Shown here piece by piece: positions 45,312 to 56,462 of a stretch of 64,000 bases of DNA (within the stretch, counting starts at the first letter, position 1; the number at the start of each line of letters is the position of its first letter). The stretch covers positions 124,001 to 188,000 of the forward strand of contig KQ964268.1 of NCBI GenBank assembly GCA_001566295.1, read 5' to 3'. Source of the DNA: Microdochium bolleyi (Eukaryota > Ascomycota > Sordariomycetes > Xylariales > Microdochiaceae). The position numbers were made by a program, and so were the translations under genes. The notes under the pieces are model-generated. The model was not told where the DNA came from. It saw only the letters and a program-made list of their open reading frames with translations, and made no database searches.

Positions 45312-45962
45312 ATGACTCCATGGTCCTTTTCCTCGAGGTTCGAACAGGCGGCAGCCGCAGCCCGAGCTCCAGGGTCACGGACACCAAACCCGGCAAACTA
45401 CGACGCCGAAGCTGTCCGAAATGATGGCAAAAGCGCCATGCAGCTCACCCCTGTCCAGTGCAAAACCCGCGCCGGGGAGTCCACGCCGGTCCATCGTATC
45501 AAGATCAAGAGTGTCCCCGCGACCATCAGCGTGGGAGGCGGCCCGTATAATATCGACATCTACATGGAGCAACAATTTGGAGGCTTTCTCGTAGGCAGGG
45601 CGACTGATTTCGGAGACTTCCTAGCAGCTCCCGGCAGATTTGGACACTACAAAATGCTGCAATACCAATGGGTCAAAGCATTTACAGGCCCGGGCGCGAA
45701 AGCCGAGTGGCTATTGTCCTCATATCAGCCGACATGGAGGGAGTGCTCCAAGCATGTGTCACTACACGCGATGGGATGTGAGAATCTCTTCGAGCGCTCG
45801 CACAAGAACCATCATCCATACACCGTCGTTGTTGATCTCGATAATCGTATGCAGGCTGGGGCGCACTACCACATCGAGATCCGCATCTGTCAGTTCGAGA
45901 ACGCGAGCCAGAACTGGTGCACCAGGGCGATATGCCAGTCCAGGCCTACTCGAGTCATGTAA
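45312..45962 (+). CDS. Small cysteine-containing protein of unknown function
   Basis: 216 residues from the first ATG (45312). From ATG 45438 (gccATGC context) it would be 174 residues, which the position of the TATA-like element favours. The extra N-terminus is Ala/Arg/Pro-rich and probably not structured. The core alternates beta-type segments: VHRIKIKSVPATISVGG, YNIDIYMEQQFGGFLVG, then WRECSKHVSLHAMGC, and a C-terminal block PYTVVVDLDNRMQAGAHYHI followed by WCTRAICQSRP. The closing order 'V-D-L ... G-x-Y-x-I ... C-x-x-A ... S-x-P-x-x-V' is loosely similar to the end of velvet domains and to the small protein at 32.6 kb (inference only). Five of its six cysteines lie in the core. There is no signal peptide. 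No named family was recognised. Confidence 0.65.
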   Translation: MTPWSFSSRFEQAAAAARAPGSRTPNPANYDAEAVRNDGKSAMQLTPVQCKTRAGESTPVHRIKIKSVPATISVGGGPYNIDIYMEQQFGGFLVGRATDFGDFLAAPGRFGHYKMLQYQWVKAFTGPGAKAEWLLSSYQPTWRECSKHVSLHAMGCENLFERSHKNHHPYTVVVDLDNRMQAGAHYHIEIRICQFENASQNWCTRAICQSRPTRVM

Positions 45963-48900
45963 TTCAACGGCGTCCTGGCGGCGCAGACCTGGATGTCTTG
46001 GGATAAGGTCTCGTGCTCCCGAGTCTTGCTTAAGTGGCTATCAAGTACTCTACTGACCCAGGCTACTCACACCTTTCCTTTTGCCGCTCCCTTTCCAGCT
46101 TCATTTCGCTTTTGTTAAGTCGTCATTCCACAGTCACCACTCTGTAGTTATGCAGAGCAGGTTCCCACATGGACACGGCGGCTGTGGGCTTCTTAAACAA
46201 TAGGCTACAATCTAAGGAGACAATAATAGTCGAGATCCGAGAGCCCTCCATTTCCGCAAGTGCCTGGAGGCTGACAGAGTGTATCCCTTGACTTGGCAGT
46301 GACCACGTCAGGTTGTCACTGACTCACATTACCACGTGCGGGCTGAACCTCCTCCGTGCCAACGAAGGAATCAACGACGTGGCCGTGACCCAGGAAACCG
46401 GATCAGTCGTGGGCACTTGTCAAGAGAAAATTGTTTCCCCGTGCCAGTCGGTGTGGCGTAGGACATGCTCAGCCACAGCTGCCCTGTATCGCTGTATCGC
46501 CCACAGCCAGGTGGAGTCTGTCTCGTGGATGTGTCGGACGATCGTCCCCTTGCCTCGTCGCAGAATGCAATTGGTGGCTGAGGACCACGTTGTCGAGACA
46601 TGAGGTCTTGCTGGGGTGAGTGTGGGTGTTGGGATCCGACCATTGCGGACGCGGAGTCCTACCGACCCGTCCAGACTACACGTGTGCAGGAACCGCGATC
46701 GACAGTGACCCTGGGAGGCAAGCATTGTCCTGCGTGGCTCCTGGTCTGGGCAAGGAGCCAAGAGGTTGCACGGGAGATCGACAGGTCCTGGAGGGCGGTG
46801 CCCAGGGCAACCCTGCTCTGTTGTCATCGCATTCCGGACCAACTCCTCGAGTCGCAGAATGTCCAGGTCGCAGCTCATGAAATGAGTCTGCGGAGGCTGC
46901 CTGAGGGTAGCATGTTTCCTTGTCCATTCATGCAAGGTAATCAATAGTGTAGGAGGCCGCCGAGACATGCATCGCTGTACGGAGCTGAAGGTGCCTTTAC
47001 GGAAGAGCCCGCAATGCCCGCACCGCCACTGTCCAGTCACAATGGCCACGGGCGCATAACAAGACGCTGGCTATCGGCCTGGGCCCAAACAACTGCTGTT
47101 GGTGGTGGAAGCATGCCTAAGCATTGATTGGGGCATGGGAAACCCATCAGGACCTCCTGGGGCCGAGCGCGAGAAAGACAGCCGAATGCTTCGTTGTCCG
47201 GTTCAGCCGCACTTCTGGAATGACTACCAGGGCCGGCCGGTGACAGGTTGGGGATCGGCCAGATCGCAAGCATCTTCCAGAAAAGGCCATGCTCCGGCAT
47301 GTGGACGACAATGGTGCCTGAGCATCACGGTCCAGAACTTGGCCCATTTTGCTTATTCACAGCACCCCCCCTGTTCAGCTTCACCACAGTGGAGCTACAA
47401 GTGATTGTTCATGCACAACGCAGAAGTCTTGCTGACAGGCCAACTCCTGCCGCGGTTGTGCACAATTGACGCCAGCAAGGGGCTATTTTCCGCGTGAAGA
47501 TGACCCTGACAAAGCTCGGAGCCGATCCTTGTGCGTGCCCCTGGCAGCTTGATGATCGAGTCGCGGAAGCATGCCCACGAGTCCAAATCCATCTTCCTCG
47601 CTGTCTCGAGTGCCAGATCGAGTAATCTTGCAGGGCTCCGATTGGCCAACCGCATCTTCTAGTGCCGAGCGAGCTCACCACGCAACCGAAGCTTTGTCAC
47701 AAATGGGTCCTAGCGCGTAGCCTGGCTGGCTTTGGGGTTGCGGGCTTGGACAGCCGACATCAGCACATTATACCCATCATCAACATGCCACTTTTGACCG
47801 GTGGACGTGGACGACATCACTTCCTGAGCCGGCAGCTCACCGCCATCGCCAACCACCCCGCGCAGACAAGTATCGTCTGCAGCGGCGGTGAAGAATGACG
47901 ATGGCTTGCCTCTGGAGATGGCGGAGCCTGAACCTGTCTTGTTCTGCCCACCTCGCCAATTTGAGCTTGTTTGGTGGACGAAGCGAGGGACTGCCTGACC
48001 CGTGGCGGCGGAGGGCTGAAAAGTGACAATCTGCAGGCAGCCCAAGCGATCGCGCCACGATTTCTAGCGGTGGTTGCGCTCAACAGACCGCAGCGGACGT
48101 CAGGAAACCCTCGTCCCACCAAGCATGCGGCTCAAGCACCCGGCGGGTACTGTGCTGCCTCGGACAGCCCGGGCGGTCCTGACCTCAGCTTGAAATGCAG
48201 GGGTGCCTGGTTGTCTCGTGGCTCCAGTGAGACATGAGTCGCTTGGCTGGTTCAGCTGAGTCTGGACCTCGGACAGCACACCGTGGAAGTCTGTGCCCTT
48301 CGGGGCTTTGACGCCTGACTTGCCAGATGGCCTGTGAGCGAGACTGCTTTCGACAATAGCTCAATAAAGCTTGACATCGGCAGGTTCCCATTGGAGACTA
48401 TGCGAAAGATACAGTGTGGGACATGGCGAGCTCAGCCATGGTCCCTGCAGGGTCATGCGCCTCGTAAAAAGCAACTCGTTCGATAGTCCCCCTGCGGACA
48501 CGGCACGACTTCCATGCGCATTGTCTCTTTGTGAGACATATTTCCAGCTTCCATGCGACTTTCTCAAAGTGGCTTTTCACGGCCATACACAGATCACACA
48601 ATCCGACCCTTCGAGCGAGCGTCAATGCTGACCTTGTGGTTTATAGACAATAGCTGAAGACGGTGGCTGTCAGCCACTTCCAGGGTATCCCATGCTTCCG
48701 ATCACATCTTATCGCCGATTTGTTTTCAGAGCTATGAGACCGTCAAGGGCTGAATCACTCGCTTCAAGCCAGTGTCGTCGGTCGACAGATGAGATGTGCT
48801 GCCAAGCCCTGGCCGACGCCCTGCGTGTTGGCGGCGCCGGCATCCCTTCCAGTGGTTGGCACAGTAGGCGGCTAAGACCTGGCTTATGATGCTGCATATA

Positions 48901-49062
48901 GCTTCCTGTTGTCGAGAGGCTGTGTCGGTGATCTTGACAGATATATAAGCGGCGATCATTTCCGCTACCTTGTTACCGAAGAGTTCAAGAATATCACGAA
49001 GCATACGCCGAGCCCTTCATAACCGACACACATATCCAAAGTGCTACAGCAAGGCAAACACC
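45963..49062. other. Gene-free 3.1 kb region
   Basis: Open frames up to 209 codons (46420-47049, minus) have improbable composition and no start context. No repeats, mobile elements or RNA genes were recognised. The 3' end contains the promoter of the PAN-like gene (TATA at 48942). Confidence 0.5.
48942..48949 (+). promoter_or_regulatory. TATA box
   Basis: TATATAAG, 114 bp before the ATG at 49063, supports that ATG as the true start. The frame is open further upstream but has no earlier ATG. Confidence 0.55.
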
Positions 49063-50310
49063 ATGAGATCCTTCGTCTATCTCCCGGCCCTTCTGGCCGT
49101 TGTCAGGGCCCAGGGCCCCGCATCGTCCCTGCCCCCTGATGCTCTCGACGTTGAGTTCCTCAAGGGCGTCCCCAACCCCACCTTCACCATCATCCCCGGC
49201 CAGCTCGAGCAGGACGTCGAGTACAACTCCGAGGAGGCCTACGCGGCTGCTGCCTCCGACGTCGTCGAGAACCCGCTCACCGTCCCGGCCCTGGCGAGCA
49301 GCAGTGACCCGGCCGCGTCCGGGCCCACCGGCACTCCCACCCGCCGCGACCTCGTCGCCGAGGACCTTGCCCGGCGTGCCGCCTGCGGCCCCGAGGCCAC
49401 TGTCTCCGACTCGTACGGCATCGACGTCTCCAGCCACGCCGCCTTCACCGCGGACCCCAAGATCGCCTCCATTGCCAACGCGGCGCCCACGCCGGCGGGC
49501 TACTTCCAGAACTTCAAGAACGCCGCCGGCGCCAGCAGCGCCAACGCGTACCTCGGCTACAGCGTGCTCAAGACGGGCTACGACGTGGCCGCCTGCGCGG
49601 CCAAGTGCACCGCCAAGGCCGGCTGCGTGGCCTTCAACGTCTTCTTCGAGCGCGCCCCGACCCTCTCCCCAGCGTCGGCGTGCCCGAACCCCCCGGGCTT
49701 CGCGGCCATCAAGTGCTCGCTCTGGGGCGTGCCGCTCGACCTCACCACGGCGACCAACAAGGGCCAGAACCGCGCGCAGTTCCGGGTCGGCATCGCCGGC
49801 TCCAACGCCTACACCTCCTTCACCGTCGGCGGGCCGATCGAGGGTTACAACCCCCCTCTCCGCCTCGGCCAGGCCGCGCTCAACGCTCCCCTCCGCGACT
49901 GCGCCGGCACCTGGAGCTACCTGGGCTACAAGCTGTACGAGAACCAGCCGTTCGACCCGCGGCTGTGCGCGACGGCCTGCGAGGCCGTGACGGCCTTCAA
50001 CGCCGCGCACCCGGACGCCGTGCGGGATGCCACCAGCGGCGTGGTGCCCCAGTGCGGCGCCTTCGGCACCTACATTGTCAAGCGCAAGACGACGACCAAC
50101 CAGACCTTCGTCACGGGCCAGATCTGCGCCTTCTACACCCAGGGCTGGAGCTCCGAGTACGCGGCCAACACGGGCCGCACCGACGACGAGGGCACAAAGT
50201 ACACGTTCGAGTACAGCTACTTCTACTCGAACCCCACAGGCCAGCCGACCTGCAGCGCTAGTGGCCGGCGCAGCACTCCTCTGATCAGGGGTGCAACTTG
50301 GAGAGAGTGA
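49063..50310 (+). CDS. Secreted PAN/apple-like protein with Kex2-type pro-region
   Basis: 415 residues, one exon. A signal peptide is likely at 1-16 (ends AVVRA). Residues 17-105 are an acidic, cysteine-free stretch ending in dibasic sites TRR (94-95) and ARR (104-105), suggesting Kex2-type processing. The mature part begins AACGPEATVS. It contains a cysteine-spaced module GYDVAACAAKCTAKAGCVAFNVFF, then CPNPPGF and IKCSLWGVPLD, the pattern of PAN/apple-like domains. A second copy follows: WSYLGYKLYENQPFDPRLCATACEAV, with QCGAF and GQICAFYTQGW. Such proteins are frequent in fungal secretomes and are thought to bind carbohydrate or protein, with no enzyme activity (family knowledge). Several Asn-X-Thr sites occur. 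Codons are strongly C-biased. The gene lies convergent to the S10 carboxypeptidase, with about 280 bp between the stops. Confidence 0.85.
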   Translation: MRSFVYLPALLAVVRAQGPASSLPPDALDVEFLKGVPNPTFTIIPGQLEQDVEYNSEEAYAAAASDVVENPLTVPALASSSDPAASGPTGTPTRRDLVAEDLARRAACGPEATVSDSYGIDVSSHAAFTADPKIASIANAAPTPAGYFQNFKNAAGASSANAYLGYSVLKTGYDVAACAAKCTAKAGCVAFNVFFERAPTLSPASACPNPPGFAAIKCSLWGVPLDLTTATNKGQNRAQFRVGIAGSNAYTSFTVGGPIEGYNPPLRLGQAALNAPLRDCAGTWSYLGYKLYENQPFDPRLCATACEAVTAFNAAHPDAVRDATSGVVPQCGAFGTYIVKRKTTTNQTFVTGQICAFYTQGWSSEYAANTGRTDDEGTKYTFEYSYFYSNPTGQPTCSASGRRSTPLIRGATWRE

Positions 50311-50589
50311 GGTGGTGATGCCTCAGGAGTGCTGGAGGAATGGTGTAGCGAGAGAGTATGCGCAGTACACGCGTGCGCTGCTTCACGAGGAGTTGGCATT
50401 TTGGCCATTTTGGGATGGCTCCTTTTGCGTTTCGGGGTTTGGCATGGGCGCTTTTGTGGGAAATGATGTTATGCTGAGCGGCTTTAAGTGTTGGGTCTGT
50501 TCGTTTTGTTCTCTAGATGGTTGATCACTCCTTTGTCTACTACAACAATGATGTCCTCTCTTTATATCTTGCCTTCCAGTTTGTGAGTA

Positions 50590-52405
50590 TCATGTCGAGA
50601 CCAGTTTGCCCGCGAAAAGTTGTCTCATCACTTGGAGAGCCGCCTCCGGCTCTGTTACAGCACGGCCCCTCAGTGTCAGTCAAGTTGTGTCGGCAGTCGT
50701 TGTAAGCGAAGTTCAGTCAGACTTACGAAAGTATGCCAGATCATGCCCAGCCTCGTATACCTTGAGATACGAAAGGTTCTCGACCGTCTTGAGCAGCCCC
50801 TTCTCCACGCCGTCCAAAGTGTACGGCTGCAGCGGCGTCTCCCCGAACTCGGCCTGCTTCGGCCACGCGACCGACTCAGCCTCGCGCTGATTCGAGCCGC
50901 TCAGGAAGTCGGCATCGCCGTTGTAGATGACGACATTGACGCCCGCGGCGAGGACGGCGGGGAGATACGTCGTCGAGCGGCGGGAGTCTGGGGGGATTAC
51001 GTGGAAGGTCAGTGTCGAATCTTGGCACCAAAGGGGCAACAACAAGCTCCCACAAAACACTCTATGTGTCCTATCAAAAGAAGGAAAATGAAACAAAAGA
51101 CTTACAGTCTCCCGAGCTCGTGACATTCACCAGCACATCCAGCGCCCTCAACGTGTAATTCACCCGCGCGCCGATCGCCCGCTGCACGTCGGCGCGGTAC
51201 AGATAGCTCGCGTACGCCTCGGGCGGGAATATCCCGTCCACATCCTGGCGCACGTCGTTCTTGCTGAAGGTGTTGTTGGCGGCGGTGTTGGCCGCCGAGA
51301 CCTGATTGATCATCGCCTGGCAGGGGCTCATGGCGCCGTAGCAGTCCGCCACCGACCCCGTCGTGTAGCACGCGTCGAGACGGGGCTTGCACTGCGTGTC
51401 GTAGTACTGAGTCAGCTGGGCGACGAGGGAGTCGTTGGCGAGGGAGCGGTACGGGTTGGTGTGCGCAAAGTCGATCATGGAGCGGTACCAGAGCGCAGGG
51501 TCGAGTAGGCCGTCGTTGATGCCCAGCGCGACGAGGTTGATTGGTGTTGCGGTAGAGGAAGAGTTGGCGGAGTAGGTGATGGCGGCGTTTTGGCTGAGGA
51601 TGTAGTCGGCGAAGATGGGCCCGTAGCGGCCGCCGTAAGACTGTTTGTTCATGAAGAGGGTGTGTTAATTCGTCAGAGTTTTACCAAGATCGATCTTCGG
51701 GGTCTGTCCACGCGAAGGAGTGCGCTCACCTGCGCAAAGATGCCAAACTCCCGCCCGACGTAGGTCGGGAACGCAGCATTGAACGCCTGCAGGAACTCCC
51801 AGACGTACACTGCCGCCGTATCGCTCGAGTTGCAGCACCCGGAGCCGTACGAGAACCCGGTGCCGATCGGCTGGTCGATGTAGACAATGTTGGCAAACTC
51901 GTTGTAGCTGTGCGGGTTCAGCGAGGGCTCGCTCTCGCCGTTGAAGAACTGGCACGGGCCGTGGCTCTTGAAGAGTCCCTGCATCGACGAGGCGCCCGGT
52001 CCGCCATTGAACCATGCCACGAGGGGAGCTTTGTCGGCGTTGTGGCGGGCTTCGAAGAACCTGTAATGTTTGCATGCGCGGTTAAGCTATTGCTCTCCCA
52101 TCACACGCCAGGATCGGCCGGCTAATGACAGTCGGGAATGTGTGCGCCTACCAGAAGAACATGTTCATGTTTGTCCCAACGGAGAGATACCCAGAGTACG
52201 AGTTGACGCCAGGCGTGGTCTCGCAGATGCCAGAATTGGTGACGAACTCGAGCTTGGCCCCGCGTGCCTCGTCCTCGACGACATCGTATGTGACCTCGCC
52301 GCGCTCGGCGGTGTATCCCTTATACCGGGGAGACGCCTCGGCGAGCGATGTCGTTGCGGCCGCAAAGCACACTGCGGCTCGCGTGGCGATCTTTGAGAAA
52401 CGCAT
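50590..52405 (-). CDS. Serine carboxypeptidase, family S10
   Basis: Five exons on the minus strand give 480 residues: 52405-52152, 52060-51730, 51640-51106, 50987-50727 and 50651-50590. All introns are GT-AG. The last, easily missed exon adds QPEAALQVMRQLF and the stop, completing the usual S10 end. A signal peptide (1-24) precedes the substrate-binding motif WFNGGPGASS (Asn103). The nucleophile is Ser196 in AQSYGGRYGP. The acid is in GDAD (398-400), and His455 is in AGHDLAYF. The triad is therefore complete, but the residue before the serine, normally Glu in GESYG and a binder of the substrate's terminal carboxylate, is Gln195, and the preceding Gly is Ala. Several N-glycosylation sites occur. 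The expected role is removal of C-terminal residues from peptides in the vacuole or outside the cell at acid pH; the substitution may alter pH or substrate preference. Confidence 0.9.
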
Positions 52406-53367
52406 TTTCGACTCGAGTCAATGCCCGCGGCAAATTCTGCTGGAGATGGATCCGAGATCGTTCTGAACTTGTGACTCTGGGGTCAACAAGAGACGGGCAA
52501 ATCGTGGTTCAAGAAATGGGAGGATGAAGATCCTAGTGGCGATAGTCAGCCACCCACGGGATCGGTTTTCTGCACATTCTTGTACACCCCTGTCCTGTCA
52601 GCAAAGGCTTATCTGTAGTTGGCTTTTTTCCGTCATCTCACCAGCAAGGAGGATGCGGCAGCGTGCCAAGACTCAGGGTTCCCCGCCCAGCCGAGGACGA
52701 AAAAGGCAGGAGAGAGAAAAATGCCCAATGTTGTCCGGGGCTCGCAATGACTTGATAGCTAGGGCTGGAGACGTTGACACAGATCTGAGAAGAGTCCGGC
52801 AAATGTGGATCATGTTCGTGCCAGAACATGCCTTACTCATACTGTGGGTTGATCAGTGGCAGCAGTAGTCGCGTACTTTATGTTTCGATTGAGTCTGGAC
52901 GTGTGTTCGACCATGGTGAATTCCGAGAGTATGACATTTTCATCGCACAAGCAACATTATGCCCGCCCTCAAGATATATGAAGGCCCCGGCACCGAAAGC
53001 ATCACTGGTCTGCATGGTTGTAGAACTTCACTGCGAACCCCATCCTATTGACGCTAGCAGTATACTTATGAGAATCGAGTCTTGTAGAACCAGGATCCAT
53101 TTGGCCATGAGCATTGGACATCGAGCCCGTGGGCATAACACGTTGGGGTTGAGATTTTCGCATATAGTGTCAGAGTGAACGTTCCTCTATGAGACTCATC
53201 CTTTGTATGATCACCATTTGTTCTTTTGACACTTCCCTCTTTATATCTTCTTGACGTTTGAGAGTATGGAACACTATCCTATTCGAGCCTACAATTATCC
53301 TACTATGCCCTTGAATATCAACGCGAAAACTTACCTTTATGTTCTTCAAAGAACCGCAACCACAGCA
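52406..53367. other. Intergenic region, 0.96 kb
   Basis: It holds the carboxypeptidase promoter (minus) and the 3' flank of the monooxygenase (minus). The part around 53180-53330 is AT-richer. No gene, repeat or RNA was recognised. Confidence 0.5.
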
Positions 53368-54684
53368 TCAATGCGCATCCCCATTGGGTGCATGCTCCGC
53401 CATCGCCGCCGCGACGAAGCTGTTCAGCAGATCCACAAACGGCCTATGGTCTTCGGCGAACATTGGATCCATCATCATCTTGCCCTCGCCGATCGACTTG
53501 GCCCCGCGCGGGATCATGACGGCCTCGTACTCGCGCACCGCGCGGTCCAGCGCCTCCTCTGACCTTTCGCCCTCGGCGAGCTCCGCCCACTGGATGATCC
53601 TCCCCGCCAGATCCAGGCTGTCCGTCATCGCGAGGTTCACGCCCTCGCCGTTGGGCGGCGCCAGGTGAGCCGCGTCCCCCGCGAGCGTGACCCCGGCCCT
53701 GTGCGTCCACCCGCCTTCCTCGGCCAGCAGCGCGGCCAGCGGGAGTGAGTTCAGCGTCCAGCTCCGGAAGTCCGTCGCCTGGCCAATGAACTGCCTGTAC
53801 GTGTCCGCCCACGTTCCGTAGTGCTCGTCTGTGAGCAGGCTCTGGCGCGTGGCTTCGGCCGCGGCCGGGGTGCTGATGTCGTAGGCGCCGCCTGCGCGCA
53901 GGCCGTGCTCGGGCGTCTCGAACCCGAGGTACAGCCGGTACGAGGCGTCGCCCTGCTTCTGCGCGAAGATGCCGTGCCTGTTGCCGATGGCGGCCGTCGA
54001 GCCGCGGCCCAGGACTGAGCTGGCGAGCGCGTAGAGCGGGTTCTCGGGGCGGATGCGGGTTTCGATGTAGCTCTTCCCTGTGTACTGTGGTTTCGATGGT
54101 GTGATCTGTGATTGTGGCATGTGAGTGTTTTGGCCTGTCAAGAGAAAAAGGGGGAAAAGGATACGCACCAGTGAGCGGACTTTGCTCCATGCCCCGTCAG
54201 TGCCGACGACGAGCTTGAACCCCGCGACCCGGCTGCCATTCGCAAAATTGAGCACCGGCTTTCCCGTGGCATCGTCCACCTCGACCCCGGCCAGCGCGTG
54301 GCCCCAGCGGATCTTGCCCTCGGGCACGCTTGCCAGCAGTATCTGCCGCAGCTGGAGGCGGTCGATCTCGGGCGCGTCCCTGCCCTCGCCGATGCGCAGA
54401 TGCTGCACCCCTTGCGTGTCGAGGATGGTGAAGAGCGTGTCCTCGTAGCGCGCGACCCGCTTAAAGTCATCGAACAGCCCGGCATCCTGCAGCGCGCGCT
54501 GGCCCGTGGCCGGGTGCAGGTCCAGGCTGCCGCCGGCCGTGTTGGACGTGGCGCTCTCATCGCGGTCGTAGACGACGTAGTCGATGCCGCCGTGCTGCTC
54601 GAGCAGCCGGGCCAGCGTGAGGCCGCAGGGGCCGGCGCCGACTATGGCTATCGCGGCTGGGGCTTGTTGTGTGCTCATGCTCAT
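53368..54684 (-). CDS. FAD-dependent monooxygenase (TetX/UbiH-type)
   Basis: Two exons, 54684-54169 and 54105-53368, give 417 residues. The 63-nt intron (54106-54168) is a multiple of three without stops, so unspliced message would encode 438 residues. I prefer splicing because it yields KVRSLITPSKPQYTGKSYIE, matching the family at that point, whereas the retained piece (FPLFLLTGQNTHMPQ) does not. Landmarks are GAGPCG at 16-21 (FAD ADP-binding loop), then RLQLRQILL, a VVGTDGAWSKVR motif typical of flavoprotein hydroxylases, and GDAAHLAPPNGEGVN (Asp316) contacting the FAD ribityl chain. The family hydroxylates aromatic or polyketide compounds using NAD(P)H and O2; the substrate is unknown. No signal peptide; cytosolic. 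The nearest neighbours are the carboxypeptidase and the permease. Confidence 0.9.
   Translation of the reverse strand: MSMSTQQAPAAIAIVGAGPCGLTLARLLEQHGGIDYVVYDRDESATSNTAGGSLDLHPATGQRALQDAGLFDDFKRVARYEDTLFTILDTQGVQHLRIGEGRDAPEIDRLQLRQILLASVPEGKIRWGHALAGVEVDDATGKPVLNFANGSRVAGFKLVVGTDGAWSKVRSLVRILFPLFLLTGQNTHMPQSQITPSKPQYTGKSYIETRIRPENPLYALASSVLGRGSTAAIGNRHGIFAQKQGDASYRLYLGFETPEHGLRAGGAYDISTPAAAEATRQSLLTDEHYGTWADTYRQFIGQATDFRSWTLNSLPLAALLAEEGGWTHRAGVTLAGDAAHLAPPNGEGVNLAMTDSLDLAGRIIQWAELAEGERSEEALDRAVREYEAVMIPRGAKSIGEGKMMMDPMFAEDHRPFVDLLNSFVAAAMAEHAPNGDAH
54106..54168 (-). other. In-frame 63-nt intron (optional retention)
   Basis: Donor GTGCGT, acceptor CACAG, phase 0, 21 codons with no stop. 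Retention would insert 21 mostly hydrophobic residues next to the FAD-domain loop. Confidence 0.6.
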
Positions 54685-56462
54685 GGCGGCCTTGATTATA
54701 GTGGTTGAAAAACAAGAAAGACAATTTTGCTTTCGATGGGGATTGAAGAATGTCTGGAACCTCCGATGTCTGGATTGTTGTTAGACTATTGGCGAGTAAA
54801 ACATGCCTCATGAAGGGCCAACTCGAGAGGGTCACCTCCTCTTTATACAACGCCACGCCTGAGTATGCCCGAGTTTGTTGTCGACAGGTTCGGCCGAGAT
54901 GGCAGATTTGCAGGCTTGCCCTCTTGTTCAGCCATCCCCGAGAGCTGACATTTCCCATGGTCGCGGACCTTCTGTGTCGAGCCTCTGTATTGTCCGCGGT
55001 AGCGGGCGATAGAAATGCCCGGGATCGTCCAGACCGCATGTGGCTTTAGGGGCAGCTCCCCACAGGCCCGGACTCTGCTAATGCCCGGTTTTACACGCTG
55101 AGCTCCCGGCCCGAAGGCAACAGCTGACTGAGGAGGGGTAGCTCTCCCCATGTCTTGGGTGGTCTCGAGCTAGCAGCGTGTCTGAATGCGGTAAACAATC
55201 TCAACGGTGTTGCCTGACTGGCTGCCGAAGCTCAGCCTCCGATGCACCTCTTTATCCCAGGCTTGCTCTGAGCATCCGAAATAGTCGAGAAATGATTGGA
55301 CTTTCCAGATCACATGTGGCTTCTCAGATCGCGCGAGCGTCCTATCACACCTGTTGCGCGTGTGACTGACGATCCGCTGCGCATTTATCACAAGTCGATG
55401 ACGAGTCGTGTCGAGAATCCCAGGCACACAAGCGGGAGACAGTGGCTGCCTGGGCCTTGGTGGCTGCGCTCGCATGCACACAGCCTGACCGCCATACACT
55501 GCCCGAGTATCCATCAAGCCGAATGGCAGAGACATGTCAAACAGGCCACTCTTGCGCCACCGAAAGACTTGCAAATGGTAAAATCTGCGCCAAGAATGCC
55601 ATCTGCTTCTATCTCAAGCCCTTGTCCAAGGGCTGTCGTCCAGTCGGCTGCTTCGCCCAGTCGGTCGTTCGCCTGGGCGGACCAGTTCTACATCTTCGAC
55701 GGCCGGCTGGGCACCGCGGGCAGGAAGGTCCTGATGCTCCGATGCCCTTATCAACCCCTTACGCTCTGAGAAGTACGCCGGCGCTGTCGTGGGCTCTCGC
55801 ACCAGGGTTTTCCGAGTCGTGCCCGACACCATGGTCGTCTCGTGCCGGCTCCCCACCGGCCACCGCAGAACTGCTTTTTCACCCTGCGCATGCAGCATCG
55901 GTCGAGCACGTCCCGCATCGTGCCACAACTATGGCGAGGTTGTCCGTCGCATCGGCATTGGTGCGGGCCCGGGGGAAGTCGTGGTGCGACTGCTCGGTGT
56001 CTTTTCTGGCGTCGGAGCTGGCTCCGCTGGAGTGAAGCAAGAGCACACAGCGATGATGACGGCGGCCACGTGGAAAGGGTCCCGGGGTGTGAGCCATTCC
56101 AGCAATTGATCACCTGACAAAGAGGAGCCGCGTGCGTACCCCATGGCTCGTCCTCTGGTCCAAGGGTTGTCGGGTTCTTGGCATCAAGTCACAGTTAAAG
56201 CCAAGGAGATAAGTACTCCAACCTCCATGGGCAAGGAGCAGCTCCATGTCGGCTGTACCATCCGTTCTCGGCAACTCCACTTCCCCGTCCTACCCCAGCC
56301 CTGTGTTATCTGCAGTGGAGTAATGGCAGGTAAGGTACCCTAACGTTGCATAGCGACTTCGCAACAAGGGGTTGCCAACCGCGATAAGACCGCGTCCGCT
56401 CCAACAGGTCCCGGCAGCCTGGTTCCAACCTCTCCTTCCCTTGCATCACATTCTCCAGCACA
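54685..56462. other. Divergent promoter region, 1.78 kb
   Basis: It lies between the monooxygenase (minus) and permease (plus) starts. Overlapping open frames of about 100-200 codons at 55170-56110 are Arg/Ser/Cys-rich on every strand and look non-coding. No clear TATA box or repeat was found. Confidence 0.5.

Noticed and set aside
48994..50010. 338-codon antisense frame opposite the PAN-like gene
   Set aside because: Composition is Gly/Arg/Val-rich without structure; the sense gene explains it.
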